64,000 nt of DNA, taken from CADCTB01 sp964479465 (lineage in GTDB: Bacteria > Actinomycetota > Acidimicrobiia > Acidimicrobiales > AC-14). Both the position numbers and the translations under genes were made by a program. This document shows, one piece after another, positions 49,299 through 56,970 of this stretch (position 1 is the stretch's first letter; each line of letters starts with the position of its first letter). The stretch lies in contig CAYZMG010000015.1 in assembly GCA_964479465.1 (NCBI GenBank), positions 1 to 64,000 of the forward strand, read 5' to 3'. The notes under the pieces are model-generated. The model was not told the origin of the DNA, made no database searches, and worked only from the letters and a program-made list of their open reading frames with translations.

Positions 49299-50813
49299 GT
49301 GAAGCTCTCCGACAAGCTGGCCGCCCTGGAGGAGGAGGAGAACGCCTCCGCCCGGGGCCAGTCGCCGGGCACCCCCCGGCGCCAGCAATCCCATCCGACC
49401 GGGACCGCCGCCGCCAACAGCAACAGCAACGCCGGCGCCGGCGCCGCCCGGGCCCGGCAGAACTCCGCCGCCAGCTGGCACGAGTCGAAGCGAAAGGTCC
49501 GGGAGCTGGTGCTCTCGGAGGTCGCTCCCAAGGCCACCGGCCTGTCGGAGGCGGCGCTCGCCAGCGAGGTCAAGACCGCGCTGGACAGAATCATCCAGCG
49601 TGAGGACGTGAAGGTCTCCCCCCGGGAGCGCCGCGCCTTCGTCCAGGAGATGATCTCCGACACCCTGGGCTACGGGCCGCTCGACCCGCTGCTGGCCGAC
49701 GTATCGGTCACAGAAATCATGTGCAACCGCTACGACGACGTCTGGATCGAGCGCGACGGCCGGCTCCAGCACACCGGCGCCGTCTTCGGTGACGACCAGC
49801 AGTACCGGCACGTCATCGAGAAGATCGTGGCCGGCGTCGGCCGGCGCATCGACGAGTCGTCGCCCATGGTGGACGCTCGCCTCCCCGATGGCTCCCGTGT
49901 CAACGCCATCCTGCCCCCGCTGGCCATCCACGGCCCCATCCTCACCATCCGAAAGTTCGCCGCCGACCCGTACACGGTGAAGGACCTCATCAACTTCGGC
50001 ACCTTCACCCTCGACCTCTCCGTCGTCATGGAGGCGTGCGTCCGGGGCAAGCTGAACATCCTGGTCTCCGGCGGTACCGGCACCGGCAAGACCACCAACC
50101 TCAACGTGCTGTCGTCCTTCATTCCCGAAGGCGAGCGCATCGTCACCATCGAAGACGCCGCCGAGCTCCAGCTCCAGCAGTCTCACGTGCTGAGCCTGGA
50201 GGCCCGCCCGCCGAACGCCGAGGGGGCCGGCGAGGTCCGCATCCGTGACCTCGTCCGCAACGCACTGCGTATGCGCCCCGACCGCATCATCGTCGGTGAG
50301 GTCCGTGGCGGTGAGGCGCTGGACATGCTCTCGGCCATGAACACCGGCCACGAAGGGTCGATGACCACCGTCCACAGCAACGGCCCCCGAGACGCCCTGA
50401 GCCGCCTCGAAACCATGACCCTGATGGCCGGCTACGAGCTGCCGGTGAAGGCCATCCGGGAGCAGATCCACTCCGCGCTGCACCTGATCATGCACCTCGA
50501 CCGCATGCCCGACGGCCGGCGTGTCGTCACCTCGGTCACCGAGCTCCAGGGCATGGAGGGCGAGACGATCCTCCTCCAGGAGATCTTCAAGTACAAGCCG
50601 TTCCCCCGGGCCGAGAACGGCCGGGCCGGCGGCGAGTTGGTGGCGACCGGCCTGCGGCCGAAGTTCCTCGACAAGCTGGCCGAGAAGGGCATCGAGGTCC
50701 CGGCCAAGGCGTTCCGGGCCCCGGTGCCGGAGGCCGCGGCCCCCGTTTCCCGCCTCCGCCAGAGCCGGGTCCCGTCCGTGTCCAAGCTTGCGACCGCGGA
50801 GCGGGCCCGATGA
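49299..50813 (+). CDS. tadA: TadA/CpaF secretion ATPase
   Basis: A 504-aa type II/IV secretion ATPase that powers Flp pilus extension and perhaps retraction. The N-terminal ~60 residues are low complexity (ANSNSNAGAGAARARQ). Then GYGPLDPLLADVSVTEIMCN, Walker A VSGGTGTGKTTNLNVL near residue 260, the Asp box IVTIEDAAELQL, Walker B RIIVGEVRGGEALDML and the His box TGHEGSMTTVHSNGP. GTG 49299 follows a perfect AGGAGG. tadB overlaps its stop by 4 bp. Confidence 0.96.
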   Translation: MKLSDKLAALEEEENASARGQSPGTPRRQQSHPTGTAAANSNSNAGAGAARARQNSAASWHESKRKVRELVLSEVAPKATGLSEAALASEVKTALDRIIQREDVKVSPRERRAFVQEMISDTLGYGPLDPLLADVSVTEIMCNRYDDVWIERDGRLQHTGAVFGDDQQYRHVIEKIVAGVGRRIDESSPMVDARLPDGSRVNAILPPLAIHGPILTIRKFAADPYTVKDLINFGTFTLDLSVVMEACVRGKLNILVSGGTGTGKTTNLNVLSSFIPEGERIVTIEDAAELQLQQSHVLSLEARPPNAEGAGEVRIRDLVRNALRMRPDRIIVGEVRGGEALDMLSAMNTGHEGSMTTVHSNGPRDALSRLETMTLMAGYELPVKAIREQIHSALHLIMHLDRMPDGRRVVTSVTELQGMEGETILLQEIFKYKPFPRAENGRAGGELVATGLRPKFLDKLAEKGIEVPAKAFRAPVPEAAAPVSRLRQSRVPSVSKLATAERAR

Positions 50814-51772
50814 ATGCCGGGATCTTCGCCATGCTCTTCGTCGGTGGGGGCCTCGCCCTCATGGTCGGCGGCTTCCTCTTCCGGGTCCGCGAGCGCGAGA
50901 AGGCGCTGGCCGAGATCCTCGACCTGCCATTCGGGGAGCGTGATGTCCGCCCGGACGCCGTCCCCGAGGGGTACGGCCACCTGGTCGAGGGCACCATCGG
51001 CCTGGCCGGCAAGATGGTCGAGCAGTTCGACGGGAAGGGCGACATGCGCTCCGCCCTCGAGCGAGCCCGCATCCCGATGCGGCCCGGCGAGTACGTCGTG
51101 ACCGCAGTGGGAGCCACCATGGCCCTCGCCGCCCTTCTCTACGGCCTCACCGGCACCGTGCTGGTCGCCGCAATCGGCCTCATCATCGGTCCGTTCGGCG
51201 CCGTGGCCTTCGTCCGGTACCGCATCGCCAAGCGCAAGAAGGCGTTCGAGGCCGCTCTTCCCGACGCCCTGACGCTCATCGCGTCGTCCCTGTCGGCCGG
51301 CCACACGTTCCTCCGAGCCATCCAGATGATGTGCGAGGAGGCCGAGCCCCCCATGTCCGAGGAGTTCGCCAGGGTGGTGGCAGAGACCCGCCTGGGCGAC
51401 CCCTTGGTCGACGCCCTCGGCCGCATGGCCAAGCGCCTCGAGGTCCGGGACCTGGACTGGGTGGTGCAGGCCATCCGCATCCAGCAGACAGTGGGTGGCC
51501 GGCTGGCCGACCTGCTGCACACGCTGGCCGACTTCATCCGGGCCCGTGAGGAGGTCCGCCGGGACGTCGCGGTACTCACCGCCGAAGGCCGGATCTCGGC
51601 CTACGTGCTCACCGCCCTCGCCCCGTTCATGTTCCTGGCCATCCAGGTGGTGAGCCCCGGATACATGAAGCCGATGTACTCCGGCATGGGCCTCGCCGTC
51701 CTGGGGGGCACAGCACTGCTCATGGCCTTCGGCTCCGTCATCATCTTCCGCATGTGCAAGATCGAGGTGTGA
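50810..51772 (+). CDS. tadB: TadB inner-membrane platform protein
   Basis: A 320-aa T2SF-domain protein: an N-terminal membrane segment, a pair of helices near residues 95-140, the GspF/TadB cytoplasmic domain (about residues 150-280, with ALPDALTLIASSLSAGHTFL and VQAIRIQQTVGGRLADLL), and two C-terminal helices. TadB and TadC form the platform on which TadA acts. It overlaps tadA (ATGA) and is 4 bp from tadC. Confidence 0.93.
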   Translation: MNAGIFAMLFVGGGLALMVGGFLFRVREREKALAEILDLPFGERDVRPDAVPEGYGHLVEGTIGLAGKMVEQFDGKGDMRSALERARIPMRPGEYVVTAVGATMALAALLYGLTGTVLVAAIGLIIGPFGAVAFVRYRIAKRKKAFEAALPDALTLIASSLSAGHTFLRAIQMMCEEAEPPMSEEFARVVAETRLGDPLVDALGRMAKRLEVRDLDWVVQAIRIQQTVGGRLADLLHTLADFIRAREEVRRDVAVLTAEGRISAYVLTALAPFMFLAIQVVSPGYMKPMYSGMGLAVLGGTALLMAFGSVIIFRMCKIEV

Positions 51773-51776
51773 TCAC

Positions 51777-52706
51777 ATGACGTCACTCGGTTTCATCGCC
51801 ATCCTGTTCACTGCGCTCGGGGCCTCGCTGGCTGTCGTCGGCGTCGCCCGCGCCCGGCGTCCAGCCTTCAACGTCGCCGAGTACTTCAACGACCTCGATT
51901 CGGAGGCCGGTCGCCCGATCGACGAGTTCGAGGCCAAGCTGGCCGAGCCTTTCTGGGTGCGAGTCGTCAAGCCGTTCAGCGGCAAGGCGCTCAAGGGCGT
52001 GACTTCCCTGACCCCGAGCGACTACCTGGAGCGCACACACAAGAAGCTGCTGTTCTCGGGTCTCACCGGGTCCATGCGGGCCGAGGAGTTCGTCATCGCC
52101 CAGGCGTCGGCCACCGGCCTGCTGACCGTCGGGGCCCTCTCCTACGTGCTTCTGGCCGCGCCGGCGCCACGGATCGGGATCATGATGCTGGTCCTGGCCC
52201 CGGTGATCGGCTGGTGCCTGCCGGCGTCGTGGCTGTCACGGAAGGTCTCCGAGCGCCAGGCCGCCATCCTGAAGGACCTCCCGGACACCCTCGACCTGCT
52301 GGCCATCTCCGTCGAGGCGGGAATGGGGTTCGAAGGGGCGATGGAGATCGTCTGCCAGCACTTCGACTCCCCGCTCTCGCACGAGTTCGCCCGCACACTG
52401 CACGAGATGGAGCTGGGGCTCCCCCGCAAGGACGCGTTCCAGAACCTCAAGCGCCGCACCCAGGTGCCCGAGCTCTCCAACTTCGTCCTGGCCCTGCTTC
52501 AAGCCGACGCCCTGGGCATCCCGATCGGCCGGGTTCTCAAGACCCAGGCGGTGGAGATGCGCAACAAGCGCCGCCAGTGGGCCCGGGAGAAGGCGGCGAA
52601 GTTGCCGGTCAAGATGCTGTTCCCGCTGGTGCTGTTCGTGTTCCCGGCAATCATGGTCACGATCCTCGGACCGGCCGCCTTCGGCATCAGCCTGGCGTTT
52701 CAGTAG
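51777..52706 (+). CDS. tadC: TadC inner-membrane platform protein
   Basis: A 309-aa T2SF-domain paralogue of TadB. It has an N-terminal helix (IAILFTALGASLAVVGVA), paired central helices (LLTVGALSYVLLA and IMMLVLAPVIGW), the domain LKDLPDTLDLLAISVEAGMG with LVLALLQADALGIPIGRVL, and the C-terminal LLFPLVLFVFPAIMVTILG-like helix. It is the last structural gene before the two-component pair, which starts 4 bp later. Confidence 0.93.
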   Translation: MTSLGFIAILFTALGASLAVVGVARARRPAFNVAEYFNDLDSEAGRPIDEFEAKLAEPFWVRVVKPFSGKALKGVTSLTPSDYLERTHKKLLFSGLTGSMRAEEFVIAQASATGLLTVGALSYVLLAAPAPRIGIMMLVLAPVIGWCLPASWLSRKVSERQAAILKDLPDTLDLLAISVEAGMGFEGAMEIVCQHFDSPLSHEFARTLHEMELGLPRKDAFQNLKRRTQVPELSNFVLALLQADALGIPIGRVLKTQAVEMRNKRRQWAREKAAKLPVKMLFPLVLFVFPAIMVTILGPAAFGISLAFQ

Positions 52707-52710
52707 AGCC

Positions 52711-54366
52711 ATGCAGGCCGCCCCAACGGTCGCCGGACTCCCGTCGGTCCCCACTGCACCCCTGAAGTCCCTCGGCAGCAGTGTGCGGTGGGCGACGCTG
52801 GCCCTGGCCCTGGTGGCGGCCGGTATCTCGGGAGACGTCACGGTGGGGGTCGGGGCATGGGCGCTGGCCCTCGCCGGTGTCAACGTCTGGCAATCCGACG
52901 ACCGGGCGGGCAAGGACCGCACCGGCCAGACGCCGGCGGTCCTCGGCCTGGCCGTCGCCATCGCCGCCGTGGTCACGACCGGCACGTGGAGCTCGCCGTT
53001 CGTCCTCTGCCTGCTCGGCGGGATCATGACGATCGGCTTCGCCGGCGGGTTCGTGGCCGGCGTGGCGGGGGCGGTCGTTGCCAGTTCGGCCGTGGCCGTT
53101 CCTTACCACCTCGACCTCCAGGTGATCTCCGTCGAGAGCCTCCGGACCACCGGGCAGTGGGCGATGGAGCTGTTGCTCGTCGGCATCCTCGCCGGCTACG
53201 CCCGCCGGCTGTTCGGTGAGGTGCGGGAGCAGCAGACCGCCACCTTGGACCGGATGAGCCAGCTCACCGAGGCCAACGAGCTGCTGGTGTCGCTGCACCG
53301 GGTCGCCCAGTCGCTGCCCGCCTCGCTCGACCTTCAGCAGGTGCTGACTTCCACCGTCGGCCGCCTCCGCGGCCTCATCGACTGCGATGTGGTGGCCGTA
53401 CTCCTCTACGACGACGCCACCAGCACGTGGACCGTCGCCGCCTCCGAAGGCGCCGCCCTGCCCCGAAGCATCCAGCCGGCAGACCTGCCCCGACCCCTGG
53501 CCGCAGCAACCACCAGCAGCGTGTCCTCGCTCGTCGTGAGCCTCGGGCCCGGCGAAGGGCTAGGTCCGGACATCCTGTCGCGATCCGGCCTGTACGCCCC
53601 CCTCCGCGCCCGCGGCACGTTGCTGGGCCTCATCGCCATCGAGCAGCACGAGCCAGGCTTCTACGGCCGGCGGGACCTGCGAATCCTCGACGGCTTCGTC
53701 GAGCCCGCGGCCTTGGCCATCGACAACGCCCGGTGGTTCTCGCGGCTGCGGACCATCGGCGCCGACGAGGAGCGGGTGCGCATCGCCCGCGACATCCACG
53801 ACAGCGTGGGCCAATCGTTGGCTTTCGTCGCATTCAAGCTTGATCGGCTGGCGGCGATGGCCGAAGACGACAAGATGCACGATGAACTGGACGGCCTCCG
53901 AACCGAAGTGCGCGGCGTCCTCACCGAGGTGAGGGACACCCTGTGCGACCTGCGGACCGAGGTGACCGACGCTCGGGATCTCATCGGTACGCTCGAGGGG
54001 TTCCTCGAGCGGGTCGGGGCCAGAGCCGACTTCGACGTGAGCTTCGAGCACGCGACCACGGGCCGCCTCCCCCTGGTGCAGGAGCAGGAGATCTGGCGCC
54101 TGGCCCACGAGGCGGTGAGCAATGTCGAGCATCACGCCCGGGCCCGGCACCTGCGGGTGCGCTGGGAGTGCGACGGCCGCAGCGGCCGCCTCACCGTCGC
54201 CGACGATGGAAAGGGCTTCGACGTCGGGCGCGGGGGCAGGAACGGCAGTTACGGGCTGCAGGGCATGCGCGAGCGGGCGGACGCCATCGGCGCCCGCCTC
54301 GAGATCGAGTCCAAGCCGTCGATGGGGACGGTCGTAGAGTGCCGCGTGAGCCCGGTGACGAGGTGA
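52711..54366 (+). CDS. NarL-type sensor histidine kinase with GAF domain
   Basis: A 551-aa kinase. About five or six membrane helices fill residues 20-165. A GAF domain follows (about 195-345), starting LVSLHRVAQSLPASLDLQQV and ending LAIDNARWFSRLR. The HisKA_3 dimerisation helix has the phospho-acceptor in RIARDIHDSVGQSLAFVA, and the HATPase has EAVSNVEHHARARHLRV and TVADDGKGFDVGRGG with YGLQGMRERADAIGA. It is cotranscribed with the tad genes, so it is a good candidate regulator of pilus genes; its signal is unknown. Confidence 0.93.
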   Translation: MQAAPTVAGLPSVPTAPLKSLGSSVRWATLALALVAAGISGDVTVGVGAWALALAGVNVWQSDDRAGKDRTGQTPAVLGLAVAIAAVVTTGTWSSPFVLCLLGGIMTIGFAGGFVAGVAGAVVASSAVAVPYHLDLQVISVESLRTTGQWAMELLLVGILAGYARRLFGEVREQQTATLDRMSQLTEANELLVSLHRVAQSLPASLDLQQVLTSTVGRLRGLIDCDVVAVLLYDDATSTWTVAASEGAALPRSIQPADLPRPLAAATTSSVSSLVVSLGPGEGLGPDILSRSGLYAPLRARGTLLGLIAIEQHEPGFYGRRDLRILDGFVEPAALAIDNARWFSRLRTIGADEERVRIARDIHDSVGQSLAFVAFKLDRLAAMAEDDKMHDELDGLRTEVRGVLTEVRDTLCDLRTEVTDARDLIGTLEGFLERVGARADFDVSFEHATTGRLPLVQEQEIWRLAHEAVSNVEHHARARHLRVRWECDGRSGRLTVADDGKGFDVGRGGRNGSYGLQGMRERADAIGARLEIESKPSMGTVVECRVSPVTR

Positions 54367-55007
54367 CCCGACTCCTGCTGGCCGACGACCATCGCATGCT
54401 GCGTGACAGCCTGCGCCTGTCGATGGAGGAGAACGGCTTCGACGTCGTGGGAGAGGCGGGCGACGGCGCGGAGGCGGTGCAGCTCGCCCAGGAGCTGCGG
54501 CCCGACGTCGTGCTCATGGACGTCTCCATGCCCAACCTCGACGGCGTGGAGGCCACACGCCAGATCACCCGCCTGGTGCCGGAGTCGCAGGTCGTCATGC
54601 TGACCATGCACGCCGACGGGGAGGTGATGGCCCGTGCCATCCAAGCCGGGGCCATTGGCTACCTCGTGAAGGACTGCGCCATCACCGACGTCGTCTCGGC
54701 CGTTCGCCTCGCAGCGAGCGGAGAGAGCGTGCTCTCCCGCGGACTGGCCAGCTCCATGCTGGCCGATGTCAAGAAGACGACCCACGCTCGGGGCAATGGC
54801 GAAGCCCCCGTGATCAGCGCCCGGGAGGAGGAGGTCCTCCAGCTCGTCGCCGACGGCCTCTCCCTGCCCGAGGTGGCGGCCGCGCTGTTCATCAGCGTAA
54901 AGACGGTGAAGAACCACCTGGCGTCGATCTACGCCAAGCTCGACGCCCGTGACCGCACCCAAGCCGTCCTCCGGGCCGTGCGGATGGGCATTATCCGGCT
55001 CACCTGA
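54363..55007 (+). CDS. NarL/FixJ-family response regulator
   Basis: A 214-aa protein. The receiver domain has LLLADDHRMLRDSLRLSM, the phospho-acceptor Asp in VVLMDVSMPNLDGVEAT, TMHADGE and YLVKD. The C-terminal LuxR-type HTH reads ISAREEEVLQLVADGLSLPE and SVKTVKNHLASIYAKL. The GTG start overlaps the kinase stop (GTGA). The first pilin gene begins 111 bp downstream, with an ATTCGA-6nt-TCGAAT repeat (55007-55024) and a sigma-28-like promoter between. Confidence 0.94.
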   Translation: MTRLLLADDHRMLRDSLRLSMEENGFDVVGEAGDGAEAVQLAQELRPDVVLMDVSMPNLDGVEATRQITRLVPESQVVMLTMHADGEVMARAIQAGAIGYLVKDCAITDVVSAVRLAASGESVLSRGLASSMLADVKKTTHARGNGEAPVISAREEEVLQLVADGLSLPEVAAALFISVKTVKNHLASIYAKLDARDRTQAVLRAVRMGIIRLT

Positions 55008-55030
55008 TTCGATTCAGGTCGAATGGCCCA

Positions 55031-55057
55031 TAAAGGCCTCGCCGGTGCGGCCGATAT
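55031..55057 (+). promoter_or_regulatory. Sigma-28-like promoter, pilin 1
   Basis: TAAA (55031-55034), exactly 15 nt, then GCCGATAT (55050-55057): a full match to the SigD/FliA consensus. CGAATGGCCCA lies directly upstream, and TATTACAACC downstream recurs before other pilin copies. Confidence 0.75.
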
Positions 55058-55118
55058 ATCTATTACAACCTAACCCCAGGCGGGACAACCCCTCCGACAA
55101 GAGAAGGAAACGACGATC

Positions 55119-55292
55119 ATGGACATCTTCCGCTACATCAACGCCCGCCTGAACATCAAGAACGAGCGTGGCGCAGCCCTGGTGGAGTACGCCCTCCTCC
55201 TGGCTCTCATCGCCGTGGTCTGCATCATCGCCCTGACCACCCTGGGCGACAAGGCCAACGACAAGTTCGAGAGCATCGGTCAGCAGCTGTAG
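55119..55292 (+). CDS. flp: Flp prepilin, copy 1
   Basis: A 57-aa prepilin. The leader MDIFRYINARLNIKNERG ends in Gly, followed by AALVEYALLLALIAVVCIIA, which fits the Flp rule G/xxxxEY (Glu +5, Tyr +6). The short hydrophobic helix and the tail TLGDKANDKFESIGQQL form the mature pilin. GAAGGAAA lies 10 nt upstream. No prepilin peptidase (TadV) gene is in the window. The unit has its own promoter and terminator. Confidence 0.95.
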   Translation: MDIFRYINARLNIKNERGAALVEYALLLALIAVVCIIALTTLGDKANDKFESIGQQL

Positions 55293-55328
55293 CTCACCCT
55301 TCCAGCCCCTCCCCCCGGGGCCCCACGC

Positions 55329-55360
55329 ACAAGGAGCGGACCTTCGGGTCCGCTCCTTGT
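55329..55360 (+). terminator. Hairpin terminator after pilin 1
   Basis: ACAAGGAGCGGACC-TTCG-GGTCCGCTCCTTGT: a perfect 14-bp stem with a UUCG tetraloop, then TGTCGTTTTC. It recurs almost unchanged after three other pilin units. Confidence 0.85.
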
Positions 55361-55409
55361 TGTCGTTTTCAGAGTCTTCTGGCCCACGAATATAGGGCCA
55401 AATGACTCA

Positions 55410-55438
55410 TCAAGAATGGGGCCAGGTCGTGCCGTTAG
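55410..55438 (+). promoter_or_regulatory. Degenerate sigma-28-like promoter, pilin 2
   Basis: TCAA (55410-55413), 17 nt, GCCGTTAG (55431-55438). The preceding AAATGACTCA and following GTACAACC match the other units, but both boxes are weaker and the spacing is longer. Confidence 0.45.
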
Positions 55439-55494
55439 AACAAGTACAACCGAAGCCTCGGCGGGGCGCCAATCCGAGAAGGGGAACACGACCG

Positions 55495-55671
55495 ATGATG
55501 GACATCCTCCGCTACATCAACGCCCGCCTGAACATCAAGAACGAGCGGGGCGCCGCCCTGGTGGAGTACGCCCTCCTCCTGGCCCTCATCGCCGTCGTCT
55601 GCATCATCGCCCTGACCACCCTGGGCGAGAAGGGGAAGGAGAAGTTCGAGAGCATCGGCCAGCAGCTGTAG
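55495..55671 (+). CDS. flp: Flp prepilin, copy 2 (variant)
   Basis: A 58-aa prepilin starting MMDILRYINARLNIKNERG. The hydrophobic EY segment is identical to copy 1; the tail is the most divergent of the set (GEKGKEKFESIGQQL instead of GDKANDKF). GAGAAGGGGA lies upstream. ATG 55498 is an alternative start. No hairpin terminator follows, and its promoter is the weakest, so it may be a minor subunit. Confidence 0.94.
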   Translation: MMDILRYINARLNIKNERGAALVEYALLLALIAVVCIIALTTLGEKGKEKFESIGQQL

Positions 55672-55719
55672 CCGGCTCTGCGAGCCCTTCCCTGGATCCT
55701 CAATGGGTCAAACGGCCCA

Positions 55720-55747
55720 TCAAGGCCTCGAAAGTCTCGCCCGATAC
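55720..55747 (+). promoter_or_regulatory. Sigma-28-like promoter, pilin 3
   Basis: TCAA (55720-55723), 16 nt, CCCGATAC (55740-55747), preceded by AAACGGCCCA and followed by AGGTACATCC. Confidence 0.55.
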
Positions 55748-55803
55748 AACAGGTACATCCGCTTCGAGCCCCCGGTGGGCCACCCCGACAAAGAGGGAAC
55801 ACT

Positions 55804-55983
55804 ATGCACGTCGAGATCTTCCGCTACATCAACGCCCGCCTGAACATCAAGAACGAGCGTGGCGCCGCCCTGGTGGAGTACGCCCTCCTCCTGGCTCTCA
55901 TCGCCGTGGTCTGCATCATCGCCCTGACCACCCTGGGCGACAAGGCCAACGACAAGTTCGAGAGCATCGGCCAGCAGCTGTAG
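55804..55983 (+). CDS. flp: Flp prepilin, copy 3
   Basis: A 59-aa prepilin with leader MHVEIFRYINARLNIKNERG, two residues longer than copy 1. The mature part AALVEYALLLALIAVVCIIA onward is identical to copy 1. AAGAGGGAACACT lies upstream. A terminator hairpin follows at 56015. Confidence 0.95.
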   Translation: MHVEIFRYINARLNIKNERGAALVEYALLLALIAVVCIIALTTLGDKANDKFESIGQQL

Positions 55984-56014
55984 ATCAGCGCCCCCAGCCC
56001 TTCCTGGGCCGGTA

Positions 56015-56050
56015 CGACAAGGAGCGGACCATCTGGTCCGCTCCTTGTCG
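56015..56050 (+). terminator. Hairpin terminator after pilin 3
   Basis: CGACAAGGAGCGGACC (56015-56030), ATCT loop, complementary arm to 56050: a 16-bp stem of the same family as the one after pilin 1, with the loop changed from TTCG to ATCT. Confidence 0.85.
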
Positions 56051-56092
56051 CGTTCCAACCGGGTGGGCGGCGACATGGTTCGAAAAAAGCCA

Positions 56093-56120
56093 TAAAGTCA
56101 CCCGGTCCCGTGGTCGATAC
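56093..56120 (+). promoter_or_regulatory. Sigma-28-like promoter, pilin 4
   Basis: TAAA (56093-56096), 16 nt, GTCGATAC (56113-56120), followed by ATGAAGTACACC as in the other units. Confidence 0.6.
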
Positions 56121-56177
56121 ATGAAGTACACCGAGCCCCACCGGGGCGAGAGTCCGACCAAAGGGGACACGACGATC

Positions 56178-56354
56178 ATGATGGACATTTTCCGCTACAT
56201 CAACGCACGCCTGAACATCCAGAACGAGCGTGGCGCCGCCCTGGTGGAGTACGCCCTCCTCCTGGCTCTCATCGCCGTGGTCTGCATCATCGCCCTGACC
56301 ACCCTGGGCGACAAGGCCAACGACAAGTTCGAGAGCATCGGCCAGCAGCTGTAG
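56178..56354 (+). CDS. flp: Flp prepilin, copy 4
   Basis: A 58-aa prepilin starting MMDIFRYINARLNIQNERG; the only change in the leader is Lys to Gln before Asn-Glu. The mature region is identical to copy 1. AAGGGGACACG lies upstream; ATG 56181 is possible. The stop codon directly abuts a 100-N gap, so its 3' flank is unknown. Confidence 0.93.
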   Translation: MMDIFRYINARLNIQNERGAALVEYALLLALIAVVCIIALTTLGDKANDKFESIGQQL

Positions 56355-56454
56355 NNNNNNNNNNNNNNNNNNNNNNNNNNNNNNNNNNNNNNNNNNNNNN
56401 NNNNNNNNNNNNNNNNNNNNNNNNNNNNNNNNNNNNNNNNNNNNNNNNNNNNNN
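56355..56454. other. Assembly gap (100 N) inside the pilin array
   Basis: One hundred Ns lie between copy 4 and the 3' end of another copy. The near-identical repeats probably broke the assembly; the true number of pilin genes is unknown. Confidence 0.99.
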
Positions 56455-56509
56455 CACCCTGGGCGACAAGGCCAACGACAAGTTCGAGAGCATCGGCCAG
56501 CAGCTGTAG
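56455..56509 (+). CDS. flp: Flp prepilin, copy 5, 3' fragment after gap
   Basis: Only the last codons are present, encoding TLGDKANDKFESIGQQL and TAG, identical to copies 1, 3, 4 and 6. The 5' part lies in the N-run. Confidence 0.85.
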
Positions 56510-56546
56510 CGCACCCTCCAGCCCCTCCCCCCCGGGGGCCCAACGC

Positions 56547-56578
56547 ACAAGGAGCGGACCTTCAGGTCCGCTCCTTGT
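56547..56578 (+). terminator. Hairpin terminator after pilin 5
   Basis: ACAAGGAGCGGACC-TTCA-GGTCCGCTCCTTGT, the same 14-bp stem with loop TTCA. Confidence 0.85.
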
Positions 56579-56622
56579 CGCGTCCCGGGGTCCGCGCTGT
56601 GCGACATGAGCCAAACAGCTCA

Positions 56623-56649
56623 TTAAGCCACCGGCCGAAAGGCCGATAC
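56623..56649 (+). promoter_or_regulatory. Sigma-28-like promoter, pilin 6
   Basis: TTAA (56623-56626), exactly 15 nt, GCCGATAC (56642-56649). AAACAGCTCA precedes it and GGTACAACC follows. Confidence 0.7.
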
Positions 56650-56705
56650 ATCTGGTACAACCCAGCCCCACCGGGGCGAGAGTCCGAGAAGGGGACACGA
56701 CAATC

Positions 56706-56882
56706 ATGATGGAGATCTTTCGCTACATCAACGCCCGCCTGAACATCAAGAACGAGCGTGGCGCCGCCCTGGTGGAGTACGCCCTCCTCCTGGCTCTCAT
56801 CGCCGTGGTCTGCATCATCGCCCTGACCACCCTGGGCGACAAGGCCAACGACAAGTTCGAGAGTATCGGTCAGCAGCTGTAA
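56706..56882 (+). CDS. flp: Flp prepilin, copy 6
   Basis: A 58-aa prepilin starting MMEIFRYINARLNIKNERG, with the mature region identical to copy 1 and a TAA instead of TAG stop. GAGAAGGGGACACG lies upstream. A terminator follows at 56915, after which the minus-strand membrane-protein gene ends, so this is the end of the array. Confidence 0.95.
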   Translation: MMEIFRYINARLNIKNERGAALVEYALLLALIAVVCIIALTTLGDKANDKFESIGQQL

Positions 56883-56914
56883 CTCCCCCCAGCCCCTCCC
56901 CCGGGGCGCCACGC

Positions 56915-56946
56915 ACAAGGAGCGGACCTTCGGGTCCGCTCCTTGT
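56915..56946 (+). terminator. Hairpin terminator after pilin 6
   Basis: ACAAGGAGCGGACC-TTCG-GGTCCGCTCCTTGT, identical to that after pilin 1. It also lies 24 bp beyond the stop of the converging minus-strand gene, so it may serve both directions. Confidence 0.85.
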
Positions 56947-56970
56947 CGCGTTCCGGCGGGAACTCTGTCG

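Noticed and set aside
55119..56882. Repeated units that might be taken for a CRISPR or IS array
   Set aside because: Units of about 300-400 bp each encode a full Flp prepilin with promoter and terminator; there are no short direct repeats with unique spacers and no transposase.
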